The notes below the pieces were generated by a model that was not told the origin of the DNA, made no database searches, and saw only the letters and a list, made by a program, of their open reading frames with translations. The translations under genes and the position numbers were made by a program. From contig NZ_JAMJFL010000013.1 of assembly GCF_023544665.1 (NCBI RefSeq), positions 124,001 to 188,000 of the forward strand: DNA of 64,000 nt. The letters run 5' to 3'. Positions 25,643 to 34,488 of the stretch are shown here, one piece after another. This stretch comes from Streptomyces sp. YS415 (GTDB lineage: Bacteria > Actinomycetota > Actinomycetes > Streptomycetales > Streptomycetaceae). Position 1 is the first letter of the stretch; each line of letters starts with the position of its first letter.

Positions 25643-27631
25643 TCATCCGCCGACATGGATGCCGGGGCGGCGTGAAGGGTCGGGTTCGTTCTTGCGGATG
25701 ATCTCTCGGGTGACCGGGGCCGTGTCCCCGCGGCCGAGGAGGAAGTAGCGGAACATGTGCACCAGGGGGCTGCCCTCGGCCCAGGCGAAGTGGCAGTGCG
25801 GCTGGACGCCGGTGGCGTTGCGCAGGGCCAGGAGGATCGCGGCGATGGCGTTGGGCGCCGCTGGGGCCTGAGCGCGCAGGATGCGGTATCCGTCGATTTC
25901 CACCCCGTGGACGGTGAGGGCTTCGCTGAAGTCGGAAGGGTCGACGACGTCGATCTCCAGGAACAACACGTCGGCCCGGCCGGGGACGGGGTTGATGTGG
26001 CGCTGTTCGTCTTCCTTGGCGGCGTATTCGGCGGCGTCTCCGGCCTGGCGTCGGTTGGCGATGATGTTGATGGACTCGTCGTGGGCGAGGGTGTCGGTGA
26101 TGAACTCGCGTGCGACCTCGTCGAAGACAATGCGGTCGGCGCGGAGTTCGGTGGTGCGCGAGACGCGGGAGATGAGTGACACGGCGATGATGCCGGCGAT
26201 GAACACGCCCGAGATGGCGATACCGTCGGGCTTGTCGACGATGTTCGCCAGCAGGGCGTAGAACAGGATCGCGGTCAACGCCGCGAAGCCGGTACCGGCC
26301 AGGCGCCGTCCGCGGCGGATGACAGAGACGGTGACGGCGAACGCGCCGGAGACCATCATGGCCAGGATGCCGGTGGCGTAGGCGCCGGCTTGCTTGTCGA
26401 CGTCGGCGTCGAAAGCGATGGTGATGCCGATGGACACGGCCGTGTACACGATGACGACGGGCCGTACCGCACGCCCCCATTCCGGGGCCATGCCGTAGTC
26501 GGGGAGATAGCGGGGCACGATGTTGATCAGCCCGGCCATCGCGGAGGCGCCGGCGAACCACAGGATGAGGATGGTGCTGATGTCGTAGAGAGTGCCGAAC
26601 GCCTCGCCGACGTGTTCATGGGCCAGCCACGCCAGCGCACGGCCGTTGGCGGCACCGCCCGCCTCGAACTCCTCCTCGGGGATGAGGACGGTGGTGACGA
26701 AGCTGGCAGCCAGCAGGTAGACGCTCATGATCAGGGCGGCGGCGGTGAGCAGCTTGCGGGTATTGCGGATCCGGGACCGCAGGCGCTGTTCGGGATCGGC
26801 GCCCTCCGCTGCGACCAGCGGCATCATGCTCACACCGGTCTCGAAGCCCGACAAGCCCAGGACCAGCAGCGGAAATGCCAGCAGGGCGGGCCCGGCCAGA
26901 TCCCCGAAGCCACCCATCTCCCCGAGGGCGTCGGTCCAGGCGGAGAACGCCCCCGGGGTGCTGATCACGTGGGCCAGCCCGACGGCGATGATGACGGCGT
27001 TGAGCGCCAGGAACACCGCCACCAGGGGAATGGCCACCTTGACCGCCTCGCTGAAGCCGAGGAGGAACACTCCGCCGAGGATCAGCAGCAGTCCTACAGT
27101 GAGGGCTACTTCATGGCCGTGAAGCACCGCGGGGAAGAAGGGGTTCTCCACGACGTGGACAGAGGCGTCGGCGGTGGACAACGTGATGGTGATGATCCAG
27201 GAGGTGGCGACGAAGCCGAGCAGAACGAGCACGAACAGCTTGCCCCACCAAAACGGCAGCAGGTCCTCCAGCATGGCCACCGACCCGGCGCCGTGCGGGC
27301 TCTCCTTCGCCACCCTGCGGTACATCGGCAGCATCCCCAGCAACGTCAGCGCAACGATCAGCAAGGTCGCCAGCGGAGAGACCGCCCCGGCAGCGAGCGC
27401 CGCGATCGCCGGGACGTAGGCGAGGCTGGAGAAGTAATCGACGCCGGTCAGGCACATCACCTTCCACCACGCCTGGGGCTGCGCATGTCCTTCCCCTGCG
27501 GCCGGCCCCACCGGCTGCACTTGGTGGCGCAACAGCCACCGCGCGGATGCACTGGTGGGCTGGGCCCGCACCGCCGGACTGTCCACGACCTCCGGTACAG
27601 CCAGACCTTGCGTGTCCTTCGACATTCCCAT
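25643..27631 (-). CDS. APC-superfamily permease (amino acid or K+ transporter-like)
   Basis: A 662-residue protein with about 12 membrane helices in residues 60-510. It starts with TGVDYFSSLAYVPAIAALAAG, an APC/KimA-type helix 1 (Y-S-S-L-Y), then LLILGGVFLLGFSEAVKVAI and LSGFETGVSMMPLV. A cytosolic C-terminal part of about 150 residues follows (RTTELRADRIVFDEVAREFI, then DVLFLEIDVVDPSDFSEAL). This layout resembles the YdaO/KimA-like group that includes K+ importers; the substrate here is not established. AGGAGA lies 7 nt before the ATG at 27631. I looked for a c-di-AMP riboswitch upstream and saw none. Confidence 0.85.
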   Translation of the reverse strand: MGMSKDTQGLAVPEVVDSPAVRAQPTSASARWLLRHQVQPVGPAAGEGHAQPQAWWKVMCLTGVDYFSSLAYVPAIAALAAGAVSPLATLLIVALTLLGMLPMYRRVAKESPHGAGSVAMLEDLLPFWWGKLFVLVLLGFVATSWIITITLSTADASVHVVENPFFPAVLHGHEVALTVGLLLILGGVFLLGFSEAVKVAIPLVAVFLALNAVIIAVGLAHVISTPGAFSAWTDALGEMGGFGDLAGPALLAFPLLVLGLSGFETGVSMMPLVAAEGADPEQRLRSRIRNTRKLLTAAALIMSVYLLAASFVTTVLIPEEEFEAGGAANGRALAWLAHEHVGEAFGTLYDISTILILWFAGASAMAGLINIVPRYLPDYGMAPEWGRAVRPVVIVYTAVSIGITIAFDADVDKQAGAYATGILAMMVSGAFAVTVSVIRRGRRLAGTGFAALTAILFYALLANIVDKPDGIAISGVFIAGIIAVSLISRVSRTTELRADRIVFDEVAREFITDTLAHDESINIIANRRQAGDAAEYAAKEDEQRHINPVPGRADVLFLEIDVVDPSDFSEALTVHGVEIDGYRILRAQAPAAPNAIAAILLALRNATGVQPHCHFAWAEGSPLVHMFRYFLLGRGDTAPVTREIIRKNEPDPSRRPGIHVGG

Positions 27632-28441
27632 CGCTTTCTCCTACGGCCCCGAGGGACCGCTCCTCCGGCAGCACCACAGCGCTTCAAAAACGGTCATCAC
27701 GTCTGCGGTCCGCCCACAACACCTCCGGCCACCAGCCCGGAACTTGCTGCTGGCAGTGATGATCACCGCGACCGACAACACCGACGCAGGCCGCCTCAGG
27801 CCGCCCCGTACGGATCCCTCGCAGTGCCCAAGGGCATGTCATAAGGCCTGGGGTGCGCCGGCTCCTCGTACCGCGTCCTTGATCACACTGCTCTCCCGAC
27901 ATATTCCTGTCCGTCGGGCGCCCGTGGGGTGGAGGAGGTGAACGCGCGCAGGCCGCGCAGACGACGCTCAAACATGAAGAGGACGCCCTCCAGGGGCAGA
28001 TCGGGACGTGAGCCGCAGCATTGGCATGCCACTGGGAGCCTCACCGCTCATCGCGGGCTTGAGCAGCGTAATCCGCACCATGGACCGCCAGGACCGTCCC
28101 GGCAACTCCTTAACGCAATCTGTACGCGCGAGTGCCGACGGACCTCCGGACACGGTTGTGTCCCTCGCCGCGTCGAAGGTGACACTGGATGACGGAAGCT
28201 TGAGCGCCGGGCAGCAGTCTGTGATGTCACGCCCTCGACCTTGGGAAGCCGCGCCCCTTCAATGCCGGTTCCGGACGCTGAGCTCAGTGAACGGCACGGG
28301 CCATGCGGGGCGGTGTGGGCGGCACCGGCCGGAGGTCCAGGCGTGCCGCGCCCCTGGACGGGGCTGCAACCCCACGCGCTGACGACGTCGCCATGGCCGT
28401 CTCCAGATCGGCAGGTCCGCGGACGGACGAAATGCCACGCA
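27632..28441. other. Long gap without a recognisable gene
   Basis: Several frames are open because of high G/C but none has a ribosome site or family match. One plus frame near 28130-28220 (PPDTVVSLAASKVTLDDGSL) reads most like protein and could be a relic. A promoter for the permease must lie in the first part. Confidence 0.3.
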
Positions 28442-28471
28442 CCCCCGCAACCCTTCACGGGTTACAGGGGG
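28442..28471 (-). terminator. Hairpin downstream of the secreted protein at 28499
   Basis: CCCCC (28442-28446) and AACCC pair with GGGTT and GGGGG (28467-28471), a two-part stem with small bulges and a TTCA-type loop, 28 bases past the stop on the minus strand. Confidence 0.65.
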
Positions 28472-28498
28472 CGCGGTCTTGGCGGGCGCAAGGCGCGG

Positions 28499-28879
28499 TC
28501 AGAAGCAGGGGTCGACGGAGTCGGCGGGGTCGGTGCCGACGTTGACGTTGCCGCCCCAGACGTAGTAGCCGTTGTACTGGCCGCCTTGACTGTCGTAGAT
28601 GTTGCCGGCGTACCAGACGGCGGTGGTGTATCCACCCGCCGTCACCGTCTCGCCGTACACGTAACAGATGCCGTACATCTCGAACCGGTCCACGGTGGGA
28701 CCGGTGTTGACGCGGACCTGGCTCTGGGTGTTGGGGGCGGTCCGGACGTTGCTGTTGGGCTGCAACGAGACGTGGAACGCGTCAGGGCGGGCCTCGGCCG
28801 CTGTGGCGGAAGCGAGCAGGGTGAAAGCGGCGCCAGCGGCGATGCCGACGGCGGCGACACGGGTGCTGAGCAGGGACAT
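28499..28879 (-). CDS. Small secreted SH3-like protein
   Basis: A 126-residue protein. The signal peptide MSLLSTRVAAVGIAAGAAFT ends near SATAAEA (about residue 30). The mature part contains NVRTAPNTQSQVRVNTGPTV, the N-x-R-x-x-P-x-T-x-S-x-V signature of bacterial SH3-like domains, then ICYVYGETVTAGGYTTAVWY and two Cys that could pair. Such domains often bind cell-wall peptides. GGAGA lies 9 nt before the ATG. It is divergent from a functionally similar gene at 29125. Confidence 0.75.
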   Translation of the reverse strand: MSLLSTRVAAVGIAAGAAFTLLASATAAEARPDAFHVSLQPNSNVRTAPNTQSQVRVNTGPTVDRFEMYGICYVYGETVTAGGYTTAVWYAGNIYDSQGGQYNGYYVWGGNVNVGTDPADSVDPCF

Positions 28880-29124
28880 CGTCAAGCTCTCCGTCAGATG
28901 CAGGGACCCCACAGGGGGGCGTGGTCGGCCCGGGGCGGCATGGCGCCGTCCCGTCTCAGGGACTGGTGCGAGAGGGGAGCCGTATGAGCGCTGCGGCGGA
29001 CGCTTTTCCTCCGGGCGGGTCTCATACGGGACGGGCTTCGATCCCGTCTTCTGAGTGCTGACGTTCACTCCCCGCCGACCCGATCCGGTCGGCGCACACG
29101 TCAGCCCGTCGAAGGGAAACCCAC

Positions 29125-29574
29125 ATGACAACGGCACTGCGCCGTGTCGCCCGCCTGGGCGGCAGCGCGGCTCTGCTCGGCACTCTGCTCCTCGGCGCCG
29201 GCACCGCATCCGCCCAAACGTCCCCCTCCACCGCCCCGGCACGGCAGGCGGTCTCCAGCGAGCAAGCCGCGGGCTCGCTGTTCACGACCTGGGCGACCGA
29301 CGTAAACCTGCGCAACGACCTCAAACGCGTGAACGGGTGGGCCTGCGGGGAAAGTCCCTCCACTACCAACTGCCCCGACGTCACCGGCCAGGCGCAGCCG
29401 GGCGACCAACTCGAAGTCCACTGCCAGACACTGGGACAGACCATCGGCTCCAACCCCTACTGGGTCTTCGTCGACAACCACACCCGCGGCACCTACGGCT
29501 GGATGGCCAGCTACTTCATCGCGCACCCGGACAACAAGCTGCCCGGTGTCCCCTCCCCGTGCATGGGGCCCTGA
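29125..29574 (+). CDS. Small secreted SH3-like protein
   Basis: A 149-residue protein with a signal peptide (LGGSAALLGTLLLGAGTASA, cleavage about residue 30). The mature protein has TTWATDVNLRNDLKR, C-x-x-x-S-P-S-T-T-N-C, then VHCQTLGQTIGSNPYWVFVD and GTYGWMASYFIAHPDNKLPG, an SH3-like strand pattern (YWVxV ... YGWMAxYFI). Four Cys are present. GAAGGG lies upstream of the ATG. A role at the cell wall is inferred from the fold type only. Confidence 0.75.
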   Translation: MTTALRRVARLGGSAALLGTLLLGAGTASAQTSPSTAPARQAVSSEQAAGSLFTTWATDVNLRNDLKRVNGWACGESPSTTNCPDVTGQAQPGDQLEVHCQTLGQTIGSNPYWVFVDNHTRGTYGWMASYFIAHPDNKLPGVPSPCMGP

Positions 29575-30050
29575 GCCGCCACATCCAGCTCTCCGCCGGA
29601 CCGTCAGCAGATCAACACGACTCCTTCGCGCGCTGCGACCCTCATGACTGACGGGCCTTCTCCGCTCCTGTACGGACGTCGAAGTGGTACGGCGGCGAGG
29701 TGGGAATCACATCGACTTCCGTGACGGTGTCCTTCACCGGCCCCAGCACGGGCAGGCGAACATCACGCCTCCCCCCGGGGCGCACCGACCTGCGGCAGTG
29801 TGGCCACATCAGGTGGGAGTGATCCCGCCGCGGCCAGCTGTTTGAAGACCCAGGGCAGGCCGGCAAGTCGGACCCGCTGGTGTGGATCACCGGGGGCCGG
29901 CCGCCGTGCCTGCCCTTGCGCAGCAGGCGGCGGCACCGAGCCCTCCTCGCAGGGGTGGCTGAGGGGAAGCTCCACCGACTCGCTCCACGTCGGCGCACCA
30001 CCTCCCTGTCCCGACCTGCGCTACGGCACCTGCTGCCCTGCGCGCGGTTG
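29575..30050. other. Gap, nothing recognised
   Basis: A minus-strand frame, 29642-30061, ends VRLPVLGPVKDTVTEVDVIP and reads somewhat like protein, but it has no ribosome site and no family match. No hairpins of note. Confidence 0.25.
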
Positions 30051-30081
30051 TTGACCCTCACGTGACGTCAGACTGCATAGT
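30051..30081 (+). promoter_or_regulatory. MerR-type promoter with 19-bp spacer
   Basis: TTGACC (30051-30056) and CATAGT (30076-30081) are separated by 19 bp, the lengthened spacer typical of promoters controlled by MerR-family proteins. The spacer contains the palindrome CACGTG. A GTG start of the MerR fusion gene follows 7 bp after the -10, suggesting a leaderless, self-regulated transcript. Confidence 0.5.
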
Positions 30082-30088
30082 CGAAGCC

Positions 30089-31204
30089 GTGGCAGATCAC
30101 TGGACCGTGGGACGCGTGGCCGAACTCGCCGGCGTGAGCGTCCGCACACTGCATCACTACGACGCGATCGGGCTCGTGCACCCCTCAGCGCGGACGCCAG
30201 CCGGATACCGGGCCTACGCCGCAGGCGACGTGCAGCGGCTCAGGCAAGTACTGGCCTACCGGCAACTGGGCTTCGGCCTGCGGGAGATCGCGCACCTGGT
30301 CAACGACCCCACCGCCGACACTGTCGCGCACCTGCACCACTTGCGCGGCCTGCTCCTGCAGCAGCGTGCGCACACCGACGCCATGGTCGCAGCCATCGAC
30401 AGGGAACTTGACGCACGGGCCAAGGGAGTAACGGTGACACCGCAAGAGCAACTGCACCTGCTGGGTGCACAGTTGTACGACGCCATCGGCGGCGCCTACA
30501 CCGCCACCCGGCGCAGCGATCCCCGGATCGCCGCACAGATCCTGGACGCGCTCGGGGACGCGCAAACCGTACTCAACGTCGGGGCCGGCACTGGCAATTA
30601 CGAACCCGTCGGCCGCGACGTGACCGCAGTGGAACCCTCCGCACTCATGCGGGCACAACGGCCCGCCGGCTCAGCCCCGTGCATAGCCGCCACTGCCGAA
30701 CACCTGCCCTTCAAAGACCACTCCTTCGACGTCGCCATGGCCGTCTCCACGGTCCACCACTGGCACGACCCCATAGCCGGGCTGCGCGAAATGCGGCGCG
30801 TGGCCCGCCGCACTGTCGTCCTCACCTTCGACACCGACGAACCCGGATGGCAGAACCGGTTCTGGCTGACCCGCGACTACCTGCCAGAATTCGCCACCCT
30901 CCTCACCCCATTCCCCTCCCTCACCGCCATGGCCGACGCCACCGGCGCCCGCACCGAACCAGTGCCCGTCCCATGGGACTGCGCCGACGGACTGTTCGAG
31001 GCCTACTGGCGCCGCCCCGAGGCGTACCTGACCGACCACGTGCGCCGGGCGATGTCGGTATGGACAAAGGTCGGGCCGAAAGCCGAGCAGCGGGCCGTAC
31101 GACACCTCAGCGACGACCTCAACTCCGGCCGATGGGCCGAACGCAACCACCACCTCACCAACCAACACACGGCAGACCTCGGCCTACGCCTGCTCGTGTC
31201 CTGA
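30089..31204 (+). CDS. MerR-family DNA-binding domain fused to a SAM-dependent methyltransferase
   Basis: A 371-residue fusion. Residues 4-75 are a MerR helix-turn-helix (TVGRVAELAGVSVRTLHHYD, AYAAGDVQRLRQVLAYRQLG). A dimerising helix follows (about 80-125). Residues about 140-345 are a class I methyltransferase: LNVGAGTGNYEPVG (motif I), VTAVEPSALM, ATAEHLPFKDHSFDVAMAVS (motif IV), TVHHWHDPIAGLREMRRVAR. The methyl acceptor is unknown; a ligand-sensing or self-resistance role is possible. The GTG at 30089 is chosen because it sits just downstream of a MerR-type promoter; a GTG at 30062 lies inside that promoter. No internal stop or ribosome site separates the two domains. Confidence 0.82.
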   Translation: MADHWTVGRVAELAGVSVRTLHHYDAIGLVHPSARTPAGYRAYAAGDVQRLRQVLAYRQLGFGLREIAHLVNDPTADTVAHLHHLRGLLLQQRAHTDAMVAAIDRELDARAKGVTVTPQEQLHLLGAQLYDAIGGAYTATRRSDPRIAAQILDALGDAQTVLNVGAGTGNYEPVGRDVTAVEPSALMRAQRPAGSAPCIAATAEHLPFKDHSFDVAMAVSTVHHWHDPIAGLREMRRVARRTVVLTFDTDEPGWQNRFWLTRDYLPEFATLLTPFPSLTAMADATGARTEPVPVPWDCADGLFEAYWRRPEAYLTDHVRRAMSVWTKVGPKAEQRAVRHLSDDLNSGRWAERNHHLTNQHTADLGLRLLVS

Positions 31205-31583
31205 GACACTCGCCTGCCAAAGTCTTTTGAGTTCACCGGCAGCGGCCCCGGCTCGCACCATGATTCTTACGGTTGACAGCAGCGCCCCGGGAAGCGGATC
31301 GGAAGCGGTAAGGCCCGGGGCGCACACCTCGCCTCGCGGACCCGTTGCGGTGGAGGATGCCGAGCACGTCGAGGAAGCACCTGCTGCCGCGTGCCAGGCG
31401 GAACATCCGGCGATGAAAACGGGGTGGCCGGGCGCATCGTCTCGTCGCTCACCGCTGCACCATGGGGCCAGCGGGCTGGTGGGCGGGCCCGAACCGGACA
31501 GCCCTGCCCGCCGGGCTGATCACCACACGTCGGGCACCGGTGCGCTCACCGGCCGGTCGCTGATGGCCCGCGAAAGCGGGGAG

Positions 31584-31615
31584 GGCCGCTCCCGCGGTGA
31601 GTTGCGGGAGCGGCC
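31584..31615 (-). terminator. Perfect hairpin downstream of the secreted protein at 31622
   Basis: GGCCGCTCCCGC (31584-31595) pairs perfectly with GCGGGAGCGGCC (31604-31615) around an 8-nt loop, starting 6 bases past the stop codon. Confidence 0.85.
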
Positions 31616-31621
31616 GTCGGG

Positions 31622-32005
31622 TCACCAGCAGAGGGAGCTGACGTTGCCCACCTCGTTGCCCTTGAGCAAGCCGCCCCAGATGTACTTGTTGTCCGAGAGG
31701 TACACCCACTTGTTGTGGGTGTAGCCGTTGGCGGAGACGGTGCCGCCCTCGAGCCAGCACACGGCGGTGAGGTTCTGGTTCGCCGCGACGGTGTAAGCGA
31801 TGGAGTAATCCGTCGACGGCCCAGTCCGCACATTGCCCTGGACCCACGTGGTGACCGTCTCCCACTGGGCGCCCATGTGCGTCCGCTCGGCCTGCGGAGC
31901 TTCTGCTGCGGAGGCCGGAGCCGCCATACCGGTGGCGGCCATCACACCCACCGCTGCCGTCATCATGATCTTGGCCAGCGGGCGGGAACTCGTCCTGTGC
32001 ATCAT
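31622..32005 (-). CDS. Small secreted SH3-like protein
   Basis: A 127-residue protein with a signal peptide (ASRPLAKIMMTAAVGVMAA-like, ending near PASAAEA, residue about 33). The mature part has QGNVRTGPSTDYSIAYTV, the SH3-like N-V-R-x-G-P-S signature also seen in the protein at 28499, then LTAVCWLEGGTVSANGY and a C-terminal SSLCW with a second Cys. GGGGGAA lies about 6 nt before the ATG at 32005. It has its own perfect terminator. It is the third protein of this type within 3.5 kb. Confidence 0.77.
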   Translation of the reverse strand: MMHRTSSRPLAKIMMTAAVGVMAATGMAAPASAAEAPQAERTHMGAQWETVTTWVQGNVRTGPSTDYSIAYTVAANQNLTAVCWLEGGTVSANGYTHNKWVYLSDNKYIWGGLLKGNEVGNVSSLCW

Positions 32006-32186
32006 CTGATTCCCCCTGATGGATTCCGGGAAGCCCCGGTGCGGGCGGCGTCCCTCGTGCGGCCAGCGTCACCCGCGGTTCGGCGCCGTACAAGCTTTTC
32101 GAACATCCCCGAAACGTCGCCGCGCCCCTCCCCCACGGTGGCCAGAAACCGACGTCCCGGGGAAGGACATCCCGCCGCACGGTGTT

Positions 32187-33224
32187 GTGCCGGTCGGAGC
32201 ACGAATAACGCTTCATCGTCACGACGGGGATTCTCTGTTGACCGGTAGTCGTCTTTTACTGGGCCCACTGGACGAGGTGCACGTGGAGGTGGCCCGGACC
32301 CCCGGCGCCACCCTCTTCCCCGTGCTGCACGAGGTGCTGGGAGGTGCGCGGCACGGGGTGCCGGGGCGGTGGCGGAGCACGGTCGCATCCGCCCTGCCCG
32401 CCTCGGCCGACGTGATCCGCCCCCTGTTCGGGCCCGGACACGGCTGGCTGCCCGACGTCCTGGCGCTGACCGGCGACGTGCGTGCCACCCGTATGGGGAC
32501 CGTGCTGTCCCAGCTGCGGGAGGCCGACCCCGACGACCTCGCGGCCGAGGTGCGCGGGCAGTTCGGTGACGCGGTGCCTGCAAGCTGGCAGCGGGTCCTG
32601 GACGATCCCGCCCGTTTCCTCGCTGCGTACCACGAGGTGGCCGACGCTGTCTGGCGGCGCCTGGAGCCGCTGTGGGCGCGGACGGACGCCCTGCTGGGCA
32701 AGGAGACCGAGCGGGTGGGCTCCGCCGTCGTCAGCCGCAACCTCGGCGCGGTGCTGACCGCTCTGAGCCCTCGGGTGCGTTACGTGGACGGGGCGCTCGA
32801 GCTGCCACAGTGCACGACGGAAGTCTTCGAACTCGCCGGCCGCCGCCTGGTGCTGGTCCCCGTCGTCTCCGCTACGGCCGTCTCGATGCACAGTCTCGAC
32901 CGCGACGACGTGGTCTGGTTCAGCTACCCGCTGCCGGGACTGAGGCGTCTGGACCCATCGCAACACCAGCCCACGCGCGAGGACGGTCTCACTCAGCTGC
33001 TGGGACCCGTCAGGGCAGGCGTCCTCCGATCCGTGCAACCCCCCGCAACCGTCAGTGAACTGGCCCGCACACTGAACACCGGGGTCAGCACCATCACCTA
33101 CCACTGCGAGTACCTCAAAGCGGCAGGCCTGCTCCAACGAGAGCGCTACGGCCGCGAAGTGCGCCAGCGACTGACCGGCCGCGGCGCCGAACTGGTGGAG
33201 CTGCTCACGGGACCGCCGCGATAG
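32187..33224 (+). CDS. ArsR-like winged-helix transcriptional regulator
   Basis: About 345 residues. The N-terminal two-thirds resemble the large effector part of a streptomycete regulator family (DUF5937-like; LLLGPLDEVHVEVARTPGAT, LAAYHEVADAVWRRLEPLWA, TTEVFELAGRRLVLVPVVSA, VVWFSYPLPG). The C-terminus is an ArsR-type winged helix (VRAGVLRSVQPPATVSELAR, GVSTITYHCEYLKAAGLLQR). No metal-binding Cys cluster is seen. The start is uncertain: the GTG at 32187 gives a good-looking N-terminus, while a TTG at 32238 has GGGGA upstream. It is divergent from the secreted protein at 31622 and could control it. Confidence 0.75.
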   Translation: MPVGARITLHRHDGDSLLTGSRLLLGPLDEVHVEVARTPGATLFPVLHEVLGGARHGVPGRWRSTVASALPASADVIRPLFGPGHGWLPDVLALTGDVRATRMGTVLSQLREADPDDLAAEVRGQFGDAVPASWQRVLDDPARFLAAYHEVADAVWRRLEPLWARTDALLGKETERVGSAVVSRNLGAVLTALSPRVRYVDGALELPQCTTEVFELAGRRLVLVPVVSATAVSMHSLDRDDVVWFSYPLPGLRRLDPSQHQPTREDGLTQLLGPVRAGVLRSVQPPATVSELARTLNTGVSTITYHCEYLKAAGLLQRERYGREVRQRLTGRGAELVELLTGPPR

Positions 33225-34488
33225 CCCCGGCCGCGAGCCGCTGAACAGACACCGCGTGAACTCCACGCCCACCTGACGCCGTACTCCCCTGCCCGACCCG
33301 CACTATGAATGCCAGTCCCCAGCGGGTCGGTGCCCGGCCCTGGAGCGGCCAGGCGGAAGCGAGGGCGCAGGCGCAGGCGCAGGCGCAGGCAGCCTCATCG
33401 ACCGTGCAGGACCCACCCGCGGAGAGGTCTTCGAGGGTACCCAGTGCGGGCGCGGCGGCGTCGCGGACATTGGGTTGACCCCGAGGAACGGCTGCCAAAG
33501 CAGTTGGCGGAAGTTCGGGCCGACCGGGACGGCCTTGCTTTCGCAGCAGCTGTCCCGGAGCAGGTCGGCAGACAGATCGCTGATGGATTCGGCTTGGCCT
33601 CGCCGGTGCCCGCGCAGATTGGCGGCGGTCATGCTGATCCCACACCGCACCTCGATGCGGAAGAGAGCGTGCCTGCGCTGGACTGCCAGCTCAGTGAGCT
33701 CTTACATTCGTCCGGTTCATCCCCCGCTCGGTTGCAGTTCGTCGGCTACGCAACTCGCTGGTTCGCGACGCCTCTTCGCCCCTGCCGAGTAAGGGCGTCA
33801 GCCGACGAAGGTCGAAGGAGCGGGCATGAGGAGGTACCTGTGGTCGCTGGCCCCACATGTTCGGGACACCATTGACTTCGAGTCCCTGAATGGTGGCGAT
33901 CCCCGGCGAGCGTCCGCCGCCACCGCCCACGAGTGCCGGCCCGCTGCTGGTGACCCAGCAGCTTCACTACGACCTGGTGCATCCCCTGTGCTCCATCCTG
34001 ACCACGGCCCGTCGCCGCGGGCCGAGGCCGGACCGCCGAGGTCCACCTGCCGGCACAGGAAGAGCCGCCGTTCCCGGACCGCGACGACACGGACAGCGAA
34101 CTGGAGGGCCGCTCCAGGCCGCCCTTCCGGAGACGGTGTTCCTCCAGCTGAATGCTCGGGGACAACCACGCGCTGCTCCAGGCCGGCACTGCCCGCAACT
34201 TCGTCTGACTGCCCCGGCGGGGAGGCCGCCACCCGTGAAGGCTCGCACCCGGAATTCGACTGCCGAGTGGCCCGACATCGACATCGGCGCGCTCGACAAC
34301 AGCGTGCGGCGCTGCCGATACCCGTTCCGCCTCTGGACGATCCGAGAGAGACGCGGTGGGCATGGCCAAACCGCCCGGGACCCCAGATCCGCATGGTGCA
34401 ATGGGCCCAGCCGGTGCCGCCCCCGGCGCGGACCTTCGCGTATCCGGGCCGAATATTCCGGGTCGGCATCGAGCAACAAGGGGTCGCT
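33225..34488. other. Long gap of 1.2 kb, no secure gene
   Basis: Many high-G/C frames overlap here. A minus frame at 33303-33650 (SMTAANLRGHRRGQAESISD, then RQLLWQPFLGVNP) and a plus frame from 33890 (LLVTQQLHYDLVHPLCSILT) read most like protein but break soon. I infer decayed genes without naming them. A hexamer repeat lies at 33364-33390. Confidence 0.3.
33364..33390. repeat. Tandem hexamer repeat GGCGCA x4
   Basis: Four exact copies of GGCGCA (33364-33387) are followed by a partial copy. The copies are directly abutting and the total length is under 30 bp. It lies in non-coding or relic DNA. Confidence 0.9.

Noticed and set aside
27632..27940. c-di-AMP (ydaO) riboswitch upstream of the KimA-like permease
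   Set aside because: No match to the conserved core was seen by eye.
33364..33390. CRISPR-like or protein-coding repeat
   Set aside because: Only four short hexamers with no spacers; a minus frame would give alternating small residues, but no gene is supported there.
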